Positions 38,601 to 50,781 of a DNA stretch of 64,000 nucleotides are shown here, in pieces. Position 1 is the stretch's first letter, and the number at the start of each line of letters is the position of its first letter. The notes under the pieces were generated by a model. The model worked only from the letters and a program-made list of their open reading frames with translations, did not search any database and was not told the DNA's origin. The stretch comes from Nymphaea colorata. Taxonomy: Eukaryota > Streptophyta > Magnoliopsida > Nymphaeales > Nymphaeaceae. Made by a program: the position numbers and the translations under genes. The DNA is taken from NCBI RefSeq assembly GCF_008831285.2, contig NC_045144.1, positions 17,189,716 to 17,253,715 of the forward strand, in the 5' to 3' direction.

Positions 38601-41541
38601 ACATGCATTATCCTGTAACACAAAACTATGTGCTTTCTGCATGTTGCATCCAAAGAACACCAGGTAATTCATCTTTCGTCCAAGGTCATCAACAACTATA
38701 ACCATAAGATGGCAGCTCCATCTATTATCCATATAAACGGAAGGCAAATCACCAGCAGTTCTCCAGCGAATAGTCAAGCAAATCCTGTTTCCGTATTTAG
38801 ATGTCCAAGACACCAGATCGAATGCTATGAAGAAAATTATTATTGCTGAGATAACCTCACCATCCCCCAACGTGATCTTCCAAATGAACATTTGGAGACT
38901 GGAGTAACTGATGGAACCTAACATACCACAAGTTGGTTAAATTACCTGAGTATATCAATAATCTGCAAATAAGAACAGCACATTTGTATCAGCTGATCCC
39001 AAGTAGGTGCCTTTGCTGCTGGGACCCTTAATTAACCCACATCCTCCCTGACTTCTCAGAAATTTGATAGATTATAATCCACACAAGGAAAAACATTCCT
39101 GTTCACCACAATGGTGTGCCATCAAATTCTATTATGGCAGCTCGAGAGCATTGCAATACGAGGATCCCCACAAACTTTAAGAACAAGAAAATAAAAAAGT
39201 CTTCACCACGTTTTGTTACGGATAAATACAGAAAGAGAAAGGAAGCAATGCACAAAGGGAGGAACTTTCAGCCGCATGACTAAGAATGAAGCAGGGGAAA
39301 TTCTAGAGCCAAGCAACCAATACCGATCAGGATAGAGGTCACAGAAGAAATGAGGTCACATCAGGATTTTATACATAGGAAGAAGAATACCTAGTAACGC
39401 CTTCATGAAGATCTAATAAGCCCAAAGGTCCCTAGGCAGCTAGTGGGGATAAAGGAGCAAAAACCAGCATCCGTGGACTTGTAGGTTAGAGAGAAAGTAG
39501 ATATGCCTGTGAAAGCAAATCGTGGCGGGAAGAAGACAACAAACCGAGACACCCAGAGAAGACATAAGAAAAGCAAAGAAGAGGGAGAGGAGGCCGGGGA
39601 ACCTGCCTGTTGATCTCGACTTGCGGGGGATGCCCTTGTGGACAGCACCGTTCACCATGATGTCGACATAAGTCGCATCTCTCTCTCTCTCTCAACTCCG
39701 CAAAACATTAGTATGCCGTATACCTTTTTCATGGTTGAACCATACGGTATATACCCTGTGAGTTTTTTTTTTTGTACTGGTCCAACACCTTGTTGGAGTA
39801 CTTTAGTAATGTTGAAAAATTCTCTTTCTCACACATTGAAACGACCTTGCAGTTTAAATTAACTAACTGTTAATTATATGAATCAATCTTCGAAGGCATT
39901 TTCTAAAACTCATTCTTTGTCATCCAAACAAAGACCATCCTTTCGAAAGTGAAAACATGGTTTTCAAGGTGTTCCAAATGCAGAAACCCGTTTCTAAAAG
40001 CACATTAAAGGAAAGGGGTTTCACAAAAACCATTTTTTTAAGTATCATCTAAACGCAGCCTACGTGTTTACAACTCAAAACCTCCTTGGGCTACTTCTAT
40101 CTAGTAAGGACTTTGTTGGGACAATAAATTAGACTAAGAGGGTGTTTGGCTGACAACCTAAAACCAGGTTTTGGTAGACAAAACTTGGTTTTACCCCAAA
40201 ACACCATTTTAAGAATGTTTGGATGACATTGAAACTGGGTTTTTGCTAAAACCAGGTTTTCATGAAGGCATGAAAAACTGCCTCCTGTAAGATTAATTTT
40301 TACCTCTAAACTAAGTTTTTCACTTATTCAAACATCCAATCCAAGTTTACAAAACTGAGTTTTTGACCAGGTTTTTACAAAATTTAGTTTTCACAAAACC
40401 AAGTTTTTTGAGGGTGTTATCCAAACACTCCCTAAGGCATTCTGGAGTTGCTCTCTATTTTAAACAATAAATTAGTGTTTGCGAGCTTTGTCGGCCTACA
40501 AAGTGCAGCTCCATTTCATCGTTGCTTCTATAGAGCAGATCCCCGTGACTATTAGATTAAATTTGCTGGTCAAGGCAAATGGCATTCAAAGTGATCACTA
40601 TCGCATCTTCACAGTCATAATTAAGACAATGGTAAACCCATCCATCCTCCCGCCAATCCAGAGCTGCACCTTAGCTAGGGAGCTACAACAAACAAAAAAA
40701 CGATCAGTTTTTATAAGTGATCGACAATTTTCAAGCGCCAAGGAGATGACTTTGTCCACTGCTGTAAATCGCTCCTCAGCTTTTCGACAGACGAAGCTGC
40801 TTGAGTCTCTGTGCTCGTTCCCTGATGTTGGTTCAGCTTCAACCCAGGTGAGTTCATACATCTATTGTTCATGGACTACATCACGATCAGAAAGTTCAGC
40901 AGCCAAAGAGCCACGCATCAATTTTACTGTTGGCAGACAAACAGCAGAAAAAGAAAGTTCTAGTTGCTTTCCATCAGTGATCTAGTAGGCATTTATTTCT
41001 ATTAATTTATGGATTATAAACTGGCAGATAAGGGAAAACATTATTTACATTTTGTACACCATATTTGATTGATTGAACATGAACTGGCTGACAAGCAAAA
41101 TCTAATGTACATTCTATGGGACATCCCTAACATCTATATCCTGTTAGCCACCCGGACTTCCATTCCGTGGGAATAGCTAAAGAGTTTCGCCAAATTGAAC
41201 ATTTTACAGGAAAAGGAAGTCAAGTCTGGCTTACAGGCATCAAGTTCGAACAGCCAGTTCATTCTTTTAAACATACATTGTTCTAAAGGCAATCTCAGAG
41301 ATGCAAAACCATATTTTCTCGGGGGAAATGTACATTTCAAATGACATTATATCAAAATTGACGCTAACCAAGGAAATTATTACAACAATTGAATGCTTAT
41401 CCCTCAAAGAATCACCTTAAAGTACACAGTTTCCAGGAAAGGGTGCTCCAGTGACACCATTTCCATGATCACTAACGTGACCATGGAATGCCGATATGAA
41501 AAATGTTTTAGCTGCGACCACATTCCTGACGATTCAATTGA
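35628..41541. other. Gene-poor interval with old repeats and a MITE
   Basis: First about 200 bases are the 3'UTR of the small serine-rich-related gene. Beyond that no gene is recognised. 37390-38320 is strongly AT-rich and bounded by related TAGGC/TTAAGCA motifs (a GCACGTTAAGCAGT phrase is tandemly repeated near 37448-37477; a CCTTAAGCAATG relative lies at 38288), so it may be an old non-autonomous element. The minus-strand frame at 38598-38924 and the plus-strand 168-codon frame at 40479-40985 have no recognisable domain. A complete MITE lies at 40138-40432 and a truncated relative ends near 40060. Confidence 0.5.
40138..40432. mobile_element. Tourist-like MITE
   Basis: A 295-bp element with inverted ends GAGGGTGTTTGG (left) and GGGAGTGTTTGG (reverse complement of right), flanked on both sides by TAA (40135-40137 and 40433-40435), the 3-bp target duplication of PIF/Harbinger elements. 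The interior is built of repeated ACCAGGTTTT/AAAACC-type motifs and is non-coding. A related element sits at 22790-23068. Confidence 0.8.
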
Positions 41542-42975
41542 TCATCCCACTTCCAATTCAATTTGTGTTTGGCTTGCTGGCAACGTATCCATAATCTTAG
41601 GACCTGGAAAGGCATCATTACTGTTTATGCGCATTGAAGCAACCTGCCCCAGCTCTACATCACCATGTTTTCTGCAAGTGCTATGTAACGACTTCCAAAT
41701 AGTGGTGTCAGGCTCCACAGGCATCGTAGCTACAAGCTGATGAGCCTCATCAAGCCTGCCTGCTCGACATAGCAGATCAACAACATAACCATAATGTTCA
41801 GTAGTGGGCATGATATTGTACTCATGAATCATGCAATCCAGATATCTGCAACCATCATCCACCACACCAGCATTGAGGCAAGCGCATAAGACACCAATGA
41901 AGGTAATGTCGTCCGGCCTCACCTTCTCCATCTGCATTTCATGAAACACATGGATTGCATCTTTTCCTCGTCCATGCACTCCCAGACTAGTGATCATCGC
42001 GTTCCATGTTGCTACACTCTTCTCCGGCATCTTTTGGAACACACGTACAGCATCACTTATGCTACCACACTTGCTGTACATGTCCAGTAGAGCAGTCCCC
42101 AGAAAAACAGTCAGCTTATATCCATGCTTCTGAATGTAATCATGCACCCAATTCCCCAAATTTAGGCTCCCAAGTTCGGCACAAGCCAAAAGAAGGCTAA
42201 CAAGAGTGAATTCATTGGGCCTCACATTGGCCAGCTGCATCTGGTGAAAGAGCTCAAGCGCTCGGTGGGGCTGCCCATTTCGAGCATACCCATTTATCAT
42301 GGCAGACCAGGAGACCACATTCTTCTCGGGCATGCGCTCAAACAACACCCGTGCGGTCTTGAGATCTCCACCCTTCGCCAGCCCAGAAACCATGGTGGTC
42401 CAAGAGACAACGGTTCTGTGAGACATATCAACAAACATTCGGTGTGCAGACGCCGTATCGCCAGAACTGAGATAGAGATTTGTCAAATTGTTCTGCACGA
42501 AGGTGTCCGTATCGAACCCCGCCTTGATCGCACGGGCGTGAACCTCTTTCCCCTTGTCAGAGGAGCCGAGGACGACACACGCCTTAACGACGAAAGGGAA
42601 GGTGTATTTATCAGGGGAGACGCCCCTGGCAAGCATGAGGTTGTAGAGGAAGAGGGCATCCATGGGCGACCCATTGTGGGTGTGGCCCCTTATCATGACG
42701 TTCCACACGAAGGCGTCGGGGTCAGGAGTCTGATCGAAGACGAGGGTGGCGTAGCGCATGCTGCCGAAGGAGACGCACAGCTGCAGCAACTTCGCCAGCA
42801 GCATGCAGTCGTCGGCGCAGCCGCTCTTGATTATGCGCGCGTGCACCTGCTTCACTTGCTTCGTGCTCCTGCACCTCTTAAGGAGGGCCAGTCCTGCCCT
42901 CCGGCCGAACTCACGATCCCAGACGACGTACGGCCGGGGGCTCCCGTCCCCGGTGCCTGCGACGCACACGGCCAT
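41542..42975 (-). CDS. PLS-type pentatricopeptide repeat protein
   Basis: An intronless 477-residue PPR protein. PPR proteins bind organelle RNA one repeat per base, guiding editing, splicing or stability in chloroplasts or mitochondria. The frame shows QVHARIIKSG near residue 45 and repeated P/L/S units with landmarks FVWNVMIRGH, PDKYTFPFVVKAC, VVSWTTMVSGLAKGG, VVSWSAMINGYARNG, RPNEFTLVSLLLACAELGS, FLGTALLDMYSKCGS, ATWNAMITSLGVHG and RPDDITFIGVLCACLNAG. After EPDTTIWKSLHSTCRKHGD (the start of an E motif) it stops about 40 residues later, so the E/E+ and DYW tail is truncated. From memory the architecture resembles the Arabidopsis chloroplast protein At3g26630; orthology is unproven. No obvious transit peptide at the chosen first ATG. 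The 294-codon plus-strand frame opposite is an antisense shadow. Confidence 0.93.
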   Translation of the reverse strand: MAVCVAGTGDGSPRPYVVWDREFGRRAGLALLKRCRSTKQVKQVHARIIKSGCADDCMLLAKLLQLCVSFGSMRYATLVFDQTPDPDAFVWNVMIRGHTHNGSPMDALFLYNLMLARGVSPDKYTFPFVVKACVVLGSSDKGKEVHARAIKAGFDTDTFVQNNLTNLYLSSGDTASAHRMFVDMSHRTVVSWTTMVSGLAKGGDLKTARVLFERMPEKNVVSWSAMINGYARNGQPHRALELFHQMQLANVRPNEFTLVSLLLACAELGSLNLGNWVHDYIQKHGYKLTVFLGTALLDMYSKCGSISDAVRVFQKMPEKSVATWNAMITSLGVHGRGKDAIHVFHEMQMEKVRPDDITFIGVLCACLNAGVVDDGCRYLDCMIHEYNIMPTTEHYGYVVDLLCRAGRLDEAHQLVATMPVEPDTTIWKSLHSTCRKHGDVELGQVASMRINSNDAFPGPKIMDTLPASQTQIELEVG

Positions 42976-43707
42976 GGCCTTAGATCTCCCCGCTTGAACT
43001 CTACCGCCGAAATTGATGCCGAAACGGATTCAAAACGCCGAACCCATATGCTTCTGTTTTCCCACCTCCAAATTCATTCCTTCAGTAGACGGCAGCAGAA
43101 AATCCGTGCAGGGGAGGAAGGTGGGTAGGCTTCAGATGGAGCCAGCAGCCATATCGGTATCCATCACCCAACCGGCCAATCCTTACGAGTTCTGGGCAAC
43201 AAAATTGTAATTTGAGGATGAGTAGGAGGGAGAAGTACCAGAAAGACCTCCAATTCTCGCACTGGTTTAGCCTTTCAGGAAATTAGGAGGCATGTGGGTA
43301 TTTAGCACATCATCCAAAAGAAGATCAGGATATGTCGCCTGTGACACCCCCGTTTGTTTCCGGCCGTGTAACCCGCCACTAGAACCATCCCCCTTTTTTA
43401 TGACAAATTTGAGAAGAGCATATCCTTAGCCTTGTTGCAAGTTGTGTAAAACGCCACTTCATCTGAGTTCGATTCAGGCTCGCTAGCTACTATAGAGACT
43501 TACGTGATGTTGGTGAACTGCACTAGAAATTTATGTGATAATTCGCTCCATATGTGACGAATGAGTTAATCAGCGACACCTTTACAGGGCCAGAAACAAA
43601 GGACGCTTAAGTGAGCACGAAGCCATGATAAAGTGGAAATGATTCTCCGGATTCCCTACAAAACTATTGATAAATACTTTGCCATTACGAAACCAGCTTC
43701 CACAAAC
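42976..43707. other. Interval between the PPR gene and tRNA-Val
   Basis: Holds the upstream region of the minus-strand PPR gene and the 5' flank of the tRNA. No other gene is seen; frames at 43013-43210 and 42244-43128 are shadows or chance. Confidence 0.5.
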
Positions 43708-43781
43708 GGTGTCGTGGTGTAGTTGGTTATCACGTCAGTCTAACACACTGAAGGTCTCCAGTTCGAATCTGGGCGACGCCA
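43708..43781 (+). tRNA. tRNA-Val (anticodon AAC)
   Basis: A 74-base cloverleaf. The acceptor stem GGTGTCG pairs with CGACGCC (one T-G wobble) before discriminator A. The anticodon stem TCAGT/ACTGA closes the seven-base loop CTAACAC, giving anticodon AAC. The T arm is TCCAG-TTCGAAT-CTGGG. No intron and no encoded CCA. Internal pol III promoters are visible: A-box region TGGTGTAGTTGG and B-box-like AGTTCGAATCT. The sequence is close to the usual plant nuclear tRNA-Val(AAC). Only a short TTT follows at once (43783-43785), so termination may occur there weakly or at T-runs further on. Confidence 0.97.
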
Positions 43782-45469
43782 CTTTCCCCTATTTCTGTTC
43801 CCTCTTTACGTGTTCTTATTGGCGGTCAGGGTTTTGCCATTTTTGCTTCCTTTTCAGTTTTCGCCGTTCTACTGCTCTTCTTACACACGCCCTGTATGGC
43901 GTGTTTGCAAAGCTGGACTTTAATTTCTAGGTAAACGAACGAAGTGTTGTTGGTCCTTTTCTCCTCTTTGATCATTTTGAAGGCGAAGAAAACGGTGTAA
44001 GAGTGGTCTTTTTCCACGGCGAGGACAACCTTTATTTGAAGGGAAACTAAAAGATCAGCCATGGCAGAAACTTAATTTTGAAATTAGTTTTTGTCGATGG
44101 ATAGGGTTAACAAGAAATTTGAACAATTACCCTACGCTTTTAAGCCTTTCTGCAGCATTTTTTAACACACTGTAATGTACTCATCATTAGTTAAATGAAC
44201 ATGAAAATTATCAAAGGTAGCAGAAATACGCACAACTTTTGAAGGGATAAACAAAAACAAGCTCAGGCTTCAAATTTTTTCAATTAACTGGACGAGCTAC
44301 GTAAAAAAGAGCTGACTAAATGTAAGAAATCCAAAACCTAAGTACGTTTTTGTCACACCACCAAAAGTTGCGTTAACTTTTTAGTATAATGTTCTTTGTA
44401 CATAAAAATTAGAAAAAGATGTTTGGTTGGAAGTCCCCATAATTATTTTCCTCTAGGAAAAACTACTATTTTGCTTAATTTCAAACTTGGAAATCCCGTA
44501 ACGGAATTATAATTGCATATTGTTTTCGGCAATTTCGTTGCAGAGATAAATTTATCGAGTTACTTTAATTTTGACTGCAATGTGGTGATCATTATGCTTG
44601 CAAAACTAGAAATATATTGTTAGACCAGTTTATTTAAGTGCGGGTTGCAAAGTCCTAAGATTTCAGGAATTTTAAATTTTTTATCTCATTTTATTATTCA
44701 ACTTGGCCGAAGGATCTGAGGGTGTTTTAGCATGAAGATTGCGTTTATATGATTTTTGGACAACACCTAAAAGGATGACTGTTAAAATGTAATTGCAGTG
44801 AAAACTAATTTATTCAGAGACCAAGCTAAGATTCACCTTATTGTAATGACTATGTTTTATAACCCATCTGTATCATTTACACAATCGTTTTTAACAAGAT
44901 ATCTTCTTTATTTCACATGAGTGATTGGATGAAGTGCTTCTTCAAGATAGATATCCAAGATTGACTGGTTCTTCTTCCCGCACACAGTTTTAAATATTTA
45001 ATGTCTCCACAACTTCCACCACAGCTATCCTAGAACCCGGCCGTACCCAGATGCAATTTGGAGTTATTCAATTCCAGAGTCCACAAATATGAAGAAATAG
45101 TGGTTACAGCTGACCGTTCTCTCAGCTGCTTCCACGTATATACCAGCACAAAATTATTAGCTCTTGCTTGGCCATGAAAAGTAGACCAAGTTGGGACACC
45201 TTGATCAGGTATCTGAACATTTCCACCACGGTCCTTTTCTACTATTCCCTGCAATCGTCACAGCTGAGGTGTCCAAAGCAATTTAGTATGAGAAAACAAC
45301 AAACAGTTTCATTTGCATAAATATATCCATGGTGGTGCTGGACGGGGAGTTGTAGTAGAGTGTCTTTCCTCTCACCTCACCCTCTACATGTAATTTAGCT
45401 AAGTTCCTTTACTGACGGCACTTCGCCTGGTGGTGAGAGGAGAAGGCACACGGATGAAAGACACCAACC
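43782..45469. other. Gene-poor interval with one exon-like minus-strand frame
   Basis: Mostly AT-rich sequence without a recognisable gene. On the minus strand, 45108-45248 forms a 141-base, 47-codon open segment bounded by an acceptor-like TTGCAG and a donor-like GTAACC; it is discussed as a finding because I could not connect it to other exons or a firm family. Confidence 0.5.
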
Positions 45470-45718
45470 ATGGACGTGTTCATCCCTGAAGAGTATGTGC
45501 TCAGACGCCGAGAGGAGGCTAAGAAGATGAAGGCGGTCGACAGGAAAGTCCAAGAACACCCGGCGCTCGTGGAGAGAGGAACGAGGAAGGATCTGCCCAG
45601 TCTAGTTGGATGGTATTCCTTCATGGCCACCGAACATCTCAACTTAGCTTCGTCTTCGTCTGGTGCACAATGGCTGGCTTCCTCCCTCGATGATCCATTT
45701 GGTTGCTCCGTGCAATAG
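45470..45718 (+). CDS. Small uncharacterised protein beginning MDVFIPEEYV
   Basis: An 82-residue frame with ATG in the favourable context ACCATGG. Residues 1-30 (MDVFIPEEYVLRRREEAK then KMKAVDRKV) are charged and helix-forming; the middle is basic (VERGTRKDLPSLVGWYSF) and the tail Ser-rich (LASSSSGAQWLASS), ending DPFGCSVQ. No signal peptide or membrane segment. The frame is followed by sequence with 3'UTR character. I have an impression that short plant proteins starting F(I/V)PEEYV.RRR exist, but I cannot name a family or function. It could also be one exon of a larger gene. Confidence 0.5.
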   Translation: MDVFIPEEYVLRRREEAKKMKAVDRKVQEHPALVERGTRKDLPSLVGWYSFMATEHLNLASSSSGAQWLASSLDDPFGCSVQ

Positions 45719-48700
45719 AAAAACTATGTCTGTCCTCCCCCACGTTTGAGGAATGTAAATGATCGTGTCCCTTCGTTGTTCTAACAAGTGTACCTGTGGC
45801 ACCTTGTCTGATGGTTTCTCATGCTCCCTTGATGCCCTTTTTTGTATATTCTAAATGATGCATCGGGTCCCCAAATTGCCTACCGGAAAACGAGTGGGGG
45901 ATAGAGAGGGGGAGATTTCCTATTCTCTTTCTCTTGTGCTGTGGATGTTCACACTGAGAAGTTAAGTTGAATTAATCTCGCCAAGCGACCAAATGACCGG
46001 TTTCTCCCTCTCGTCTCAAATCCTGAACCCTAAAAACTCCAGAAGTTTGAATGTTCATCTTCAGACACAGGAAAGTGCAAGACCATAAGACTTCATTAGA
46101 ATGTCAAACCTCTGACTGAGATCCGCAGTGATCTCACCGCGGAAATGCTCCTCAGTGGTCTGAGATCGTCAAAGATCTCAGCTTTCATGGATTCCAGGTC
46201 GAAAACAGCATGCCTTTGAGATCTGCTTTAGAGTTTTTTTTAATGTTCATTTAAGAGAAACCGCATCCAGCGTAAAACCTTCAAGGGTATACACATCCAA
46301 GATTATGGCTTGCTTTAGGCCTGAATTGACATATGGTATATCATTAACTTAGGTCTTATGCTTGCCACTGTTTGCAGCTCAAAGGAATAACACACCAATT
46401 GCTGTTTTCCTTCCGTCTCAAACCAGCGGAGGTTTGAGGTGGTTGGAGAGCGGGAATGATACACTCATCTTGCTAGAGTTCTTTAAGCCTGAGGTCTATT
46501 TGCCTTCATTGGTACTAAAATAGATTCCACCAAAATTCATTTATGTTTTCAGATGTGATGATAATATTTGCATAAACGCTAATAAATAAAAAGAAGGATT
46601 TAGCAAAATAAAGTGAGACGATTGACTATTTAATTATTGAAGTTCATATTTGACAGATGTCTGTTACATAGTGTCTAGCAATAGGAAAAACTCATCAGCC
46701 TTGACTTTTGTACTCAAAAGAAAAGTAAAATAAACAACAAAAGCATGACCTGCAAAGTTTTGGGCGTCAATATCAGTTGATATTAAAGAGAGATTAGAAG
46801 TTAATAAATACACGCATCTATACTTATTTTAGTTATTTAAAGTTTCGAAAGTATAGACAATTCTTGACCACATCAAACAGCTTATAATACTAGTTTAATT
46901 TATTTCATGGTTAAATCATGGTTTTCATAAAACCATGATATGAAAAAATTACATGGACATAGTATAACTGAAAAATTATGAGTTCTTTCAATTGTTGAAC
47001 TCTCCAACTTTACAATAATATTTTACGGTCTATACAACAATTAGTAAACGATTCTTTTCTTTACCTTTGCTTTTTTAAGTTCTTTTTCTCATTTGTTGAT
47101 ATTCATGCAGCTTTATCACCTCACTTGAAGAAGCCCTGAAGAACTTTGATTATGTTAGTTCGCAACTTTATCCATGCTCACAATCCTCTCATCAAACTTG
47201 AAGAGTTCACGCCTGTAATATTAGAACAACAACTTCAATTAGACCTCAAATCATCGATGAAACCTGCTCTAACACAAATTGGAACTCAACCTTGAGCTAT
47301 AATAACTCCCACAATGGCCACAAAAACCTTGATGCTCCGGGTGTAGATGAGAAAATAAATAAATAAATAACAATTGCACATCTTGTAACTTATAAGAACT
47401 GGACGAAAGGAAAGAACATGTACTTAAATTATATTTGAAACATACAAGATGAACCCTACTTATGAATATGAGGATCGATTTTTATATCTTACAGGGTCCT
47501 GCCTTTATAAAATATGAAAATTGCGCTATAATCCCAATTCACCATACTCTGTCGTGATTTTAAAATAAAAAAAATGCAAACTATATTCTACTGCAGTTTC
47601 TCATTCATTAACAATCTCTATTCGTTTGAAGTTGACTTCACCATCGTGACTCCAAAATCTTTAGCTACATAGTTCAGATTAGACTTCTTAACTGGAGATA
47701 ATATTCGTAATGTTTTTGCTGTTCATAATTTACTAATATGTAATTGAATTGATTGGCTTCTTTTATAGTTCGTTCCTTATCAACACCAATTTTCCCGGGC
47801 ACCCGCTTCAGGGAACTTGAGCTCTAACGTTAAGGCTCTTCGCTAATACCTTTTTCGTTTTTAGCTCAAAGAAGAAAATTCAGTCGTACAATAAAGTGGC
47901 TCTAACGCTTGTAAGCCAGTAAAACTGTATAACTACACTTAATAACCTCGGAAAGAAAGAGGTACTACATGATTTTTGTTGGAACATAAAATCCAATTTA
48001 GAATAGCTGTAGCGCTACATAAACCTTAAATGCCTTTCTGGCCATCCATTCCTGAGGTATTACGTGGGTTATCATAACCCACAAGCTTGGGAACATACTA
48101 ATTGGCTGTCTATGTTTTATAAAATGACTACGTTAGACCACAAGTTATCAAGAAACTATGTCGTTTTCTCTAACAATATAATCAAACAGAACTGCTAACA
48201 TAACAACTACTAAAAGACTTAAGCGGCTAAATAAGGTCTACCAGTTCTAGAACAATACATTAAGATGTTTGTCTACTAGACGGTCTTTACATAACCTCTT
48301 ATGGCATGTTCATATGTAGTATGTACCACCATATCAAGTTATCAACATGATTATTTCATATCATAATTTTGCAAAAATCATAATTTAACTATGAAAACAA
48401 ACTAGCAGAACAAGTTGCTTGACATGATGAACCAGTGTTTTTACAATCCAAACTACCTTTAAATAGCTATAAATAGCCTAGATAAGTCTTTTCAAACTCT
48501 ACAACTTGTATCATCTGAGACATTGAAAGATGCAGTTGAAACCCAACATATTGCTCAGAAGTCAGAACAAGGACAAATATGACATTACACGTGACAATGT
48601 CCACATCTTTGCTGCCATCTCTGATGAGCTCTAGCAGCAGCTTCCCCTATGGGACAAGGAGCAATCTACAAAGTAGGAGAGCTCAAAGCTCAACACTCTA

Positions 48701-49719
48701 CTGATGCAGCTAGGTTGGAGCAAGCAAGAACACAGCTAGATAGCAAAAAATATCTAATCCAAACCTCACATAATCAGTTTTTCCACCACAAGAGCATGTG
48801 CTTGATAGAAAAAGGAAATTGTTATAGATCACATCAACTTTGAGCATAAGAGCATAAAACTTAAGTGTCCTTGCAGAAACTAACCTTAGTATTCTGAACA
48901 GCAGAAATATTGACACGCATGGAATCAAGCAGCTGAAATGACCCAACATAACAATTTTTAGCATCGTGGGCATTGATGATTGACCTTAATGATAGTTCCA
49001 GATCTGGTCTCAGATGAATGGACATGCTTCAGTGCTATCAAGCTATTCCCAAACTAAACGAAAAAGTAAACCCAAGAAACAAAGTGGTCAGTATCAAACT
49101 TTACACCTTTTAGAGAACCATTTACTGGGAAATTTAAAAAAGCAAGTATGAGATCAAACATGCATAGTGCACACACATATTTACACCATAGTAAAAAATG
49201 TGTTAAAAACTCGAAAAGTAAGTCAGATGAAAAAAGGTAAAAAACATGTTTTTTTAAATGACAAAGTGAAAAAAAAGTATTTCCCTTTTTTTTCATTTTG
49301 GATTTTTTTTCAAGTTTTAATGTGTTTTTTAGTTTTTCCTTAAGTTATATTTTTCATGTTTTTTTACATTTTTAAATTCGACATTTTAATTTTCACATTT
49401 TACAGATCTTTTTTTAAATTGTTTTGACATTTGGCGAGATTTTCTCTAGATTTTCCCAAGAAAAAACAACTTGCCTTATTATACCCTAGAAAAAACTCGT
49501 TTAAAACCCAGGCCATAAACAATATTTGTGACTACGATTTAGAACAAGCAACTTATTAATGGCTGATTAACAACCACGCATCAGTCATCTAGACAAAGAA
49601 AGAGGTGGTAGATTTTGTGAAGAGGCCATGGGAGAGGGAACCATGTGTTTTGGATGGGTATAAATGTCAGAAAGAGCATAGATTTACTCCATGCAAGTGG
49701 TGTGAATTTGTTGTGTAAA

Positions 49720-49768
<49 letters not shown>

Positions 49769-49806
49769 TGGTCATTACATACATCTCTTACGCTACAATG
49801 GGGTCA
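45719..49806. other. AT-rich gene-free interval
   Basis: No gene recognised over 4 kb. A cluster of GAGATC/GATCTCA inverted phrases occurs near 46118-46225. 46540-48600 is uniformly AT-rich with no long frame. 49150-49500 is an extremely T/A-rich low-complexity tract. The right end should contain the 3'UTR of the minus-strand FHA-TDP1 gene, including the GT/GA microsatellite. Confidence 0.5.
49720..49768. repeat. Compound (GT)n-(GA)n microsatellite
   Basis: About 11 GT units followed by about 13 GA units, 39 bases beyond the stop codon of the FHA-TDP1 gene, hence probably in its 3'UTR, where the transcript would read (CU)n(AC)n. Confidence 0.95.
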
Positions 49807-50717
49807 TCAAGAATCTGCAGAGTCGACTTGACTCCAGAGCCTCTCAGCATAAAGCTTGTCCTCTTCTTTTTCCTCTGTGGCACTCTCAGTTGCCTCAATA
49901 ATATCCTCATCTTCATCATCGATCATATCTTCATTCATGAGATCCTCCTCTCCTGACACTAGAATAGCCATTTGCTTCTCTAACTCAACAGCACAAGCTT
50001 CTCTCATTGCTTGCATTGTCGCTGGCCTATCATTGACTTTGTACTTGGGAGCAGGCACCACAAATGGCAAAATTATGTTATCAAAAACTAGATTCTTCTC
50101 AATATCCCCTTTAGTGGTTTGTGGAGGAGGGACAACCAGAACAAGACCAAGCTCATAATTGCTTATACGAAGTCTGGAGCCCAGAACTGAGCTACCGATA
50201 CTAACCGATCCTGACTCAGGAGAATCCATCAGAGGATATCCCCAAGCAGCTGCACTCAAATTATGTGAGCCAAAATATATCCAACCAAAGGATGAGGATG
50301 TAGTCTTATTCCAGAAGCGTCTCCGTGCTACCTGCAAGCAGTGAAGGATGGAAGCAATAAGGAAGAGCACAGAAATGATAAAAGCACATGTTTTCTGCTA
50401 AAATACAGGAAAGTGGAACCATGTGTTCCAAGATCTTAATCCTGGGTTTTGAGGGCATCCAGGCATCCTTATGCATTAATGGTGGATTCTCCAATGCATC
50501 ATCACATGAAACTGTTAACCTCTCCTCCAATCCTCTTACTACTCGTCATGGACAATCAAATCCAAAAGGCAGCATCTAAAAATACAAACAAAATTGCGAA
50601 GGATATTATTACCTTAACATGCATTGGGTGGCCCACCCTTTCACTTGGACAGGGAATTGCATCATACAATATATCTGCAGCTCTTAACCTTTGCCAGGTT
50701 TTCTGCAAAAGTGAAGC

Positions 50718-50781
<64 letters not shown>

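Noticed and set aside
42244-43128. 294-codon plus-strand open frame
   Set aside because: Lies wholly opposite the PPR gene; the minus-strand reading has clear PPR motifs while this one has none and is open because of local GC bias.
46118-46225. Cluster of GAGATC/GATCTCA inverted phrases, considered as a snoRNA or hairpin RNA
   Set aside because: No convincing C/D or H/ACA box pairs and no long uninterrupted stem; left as unexplained repeat text.
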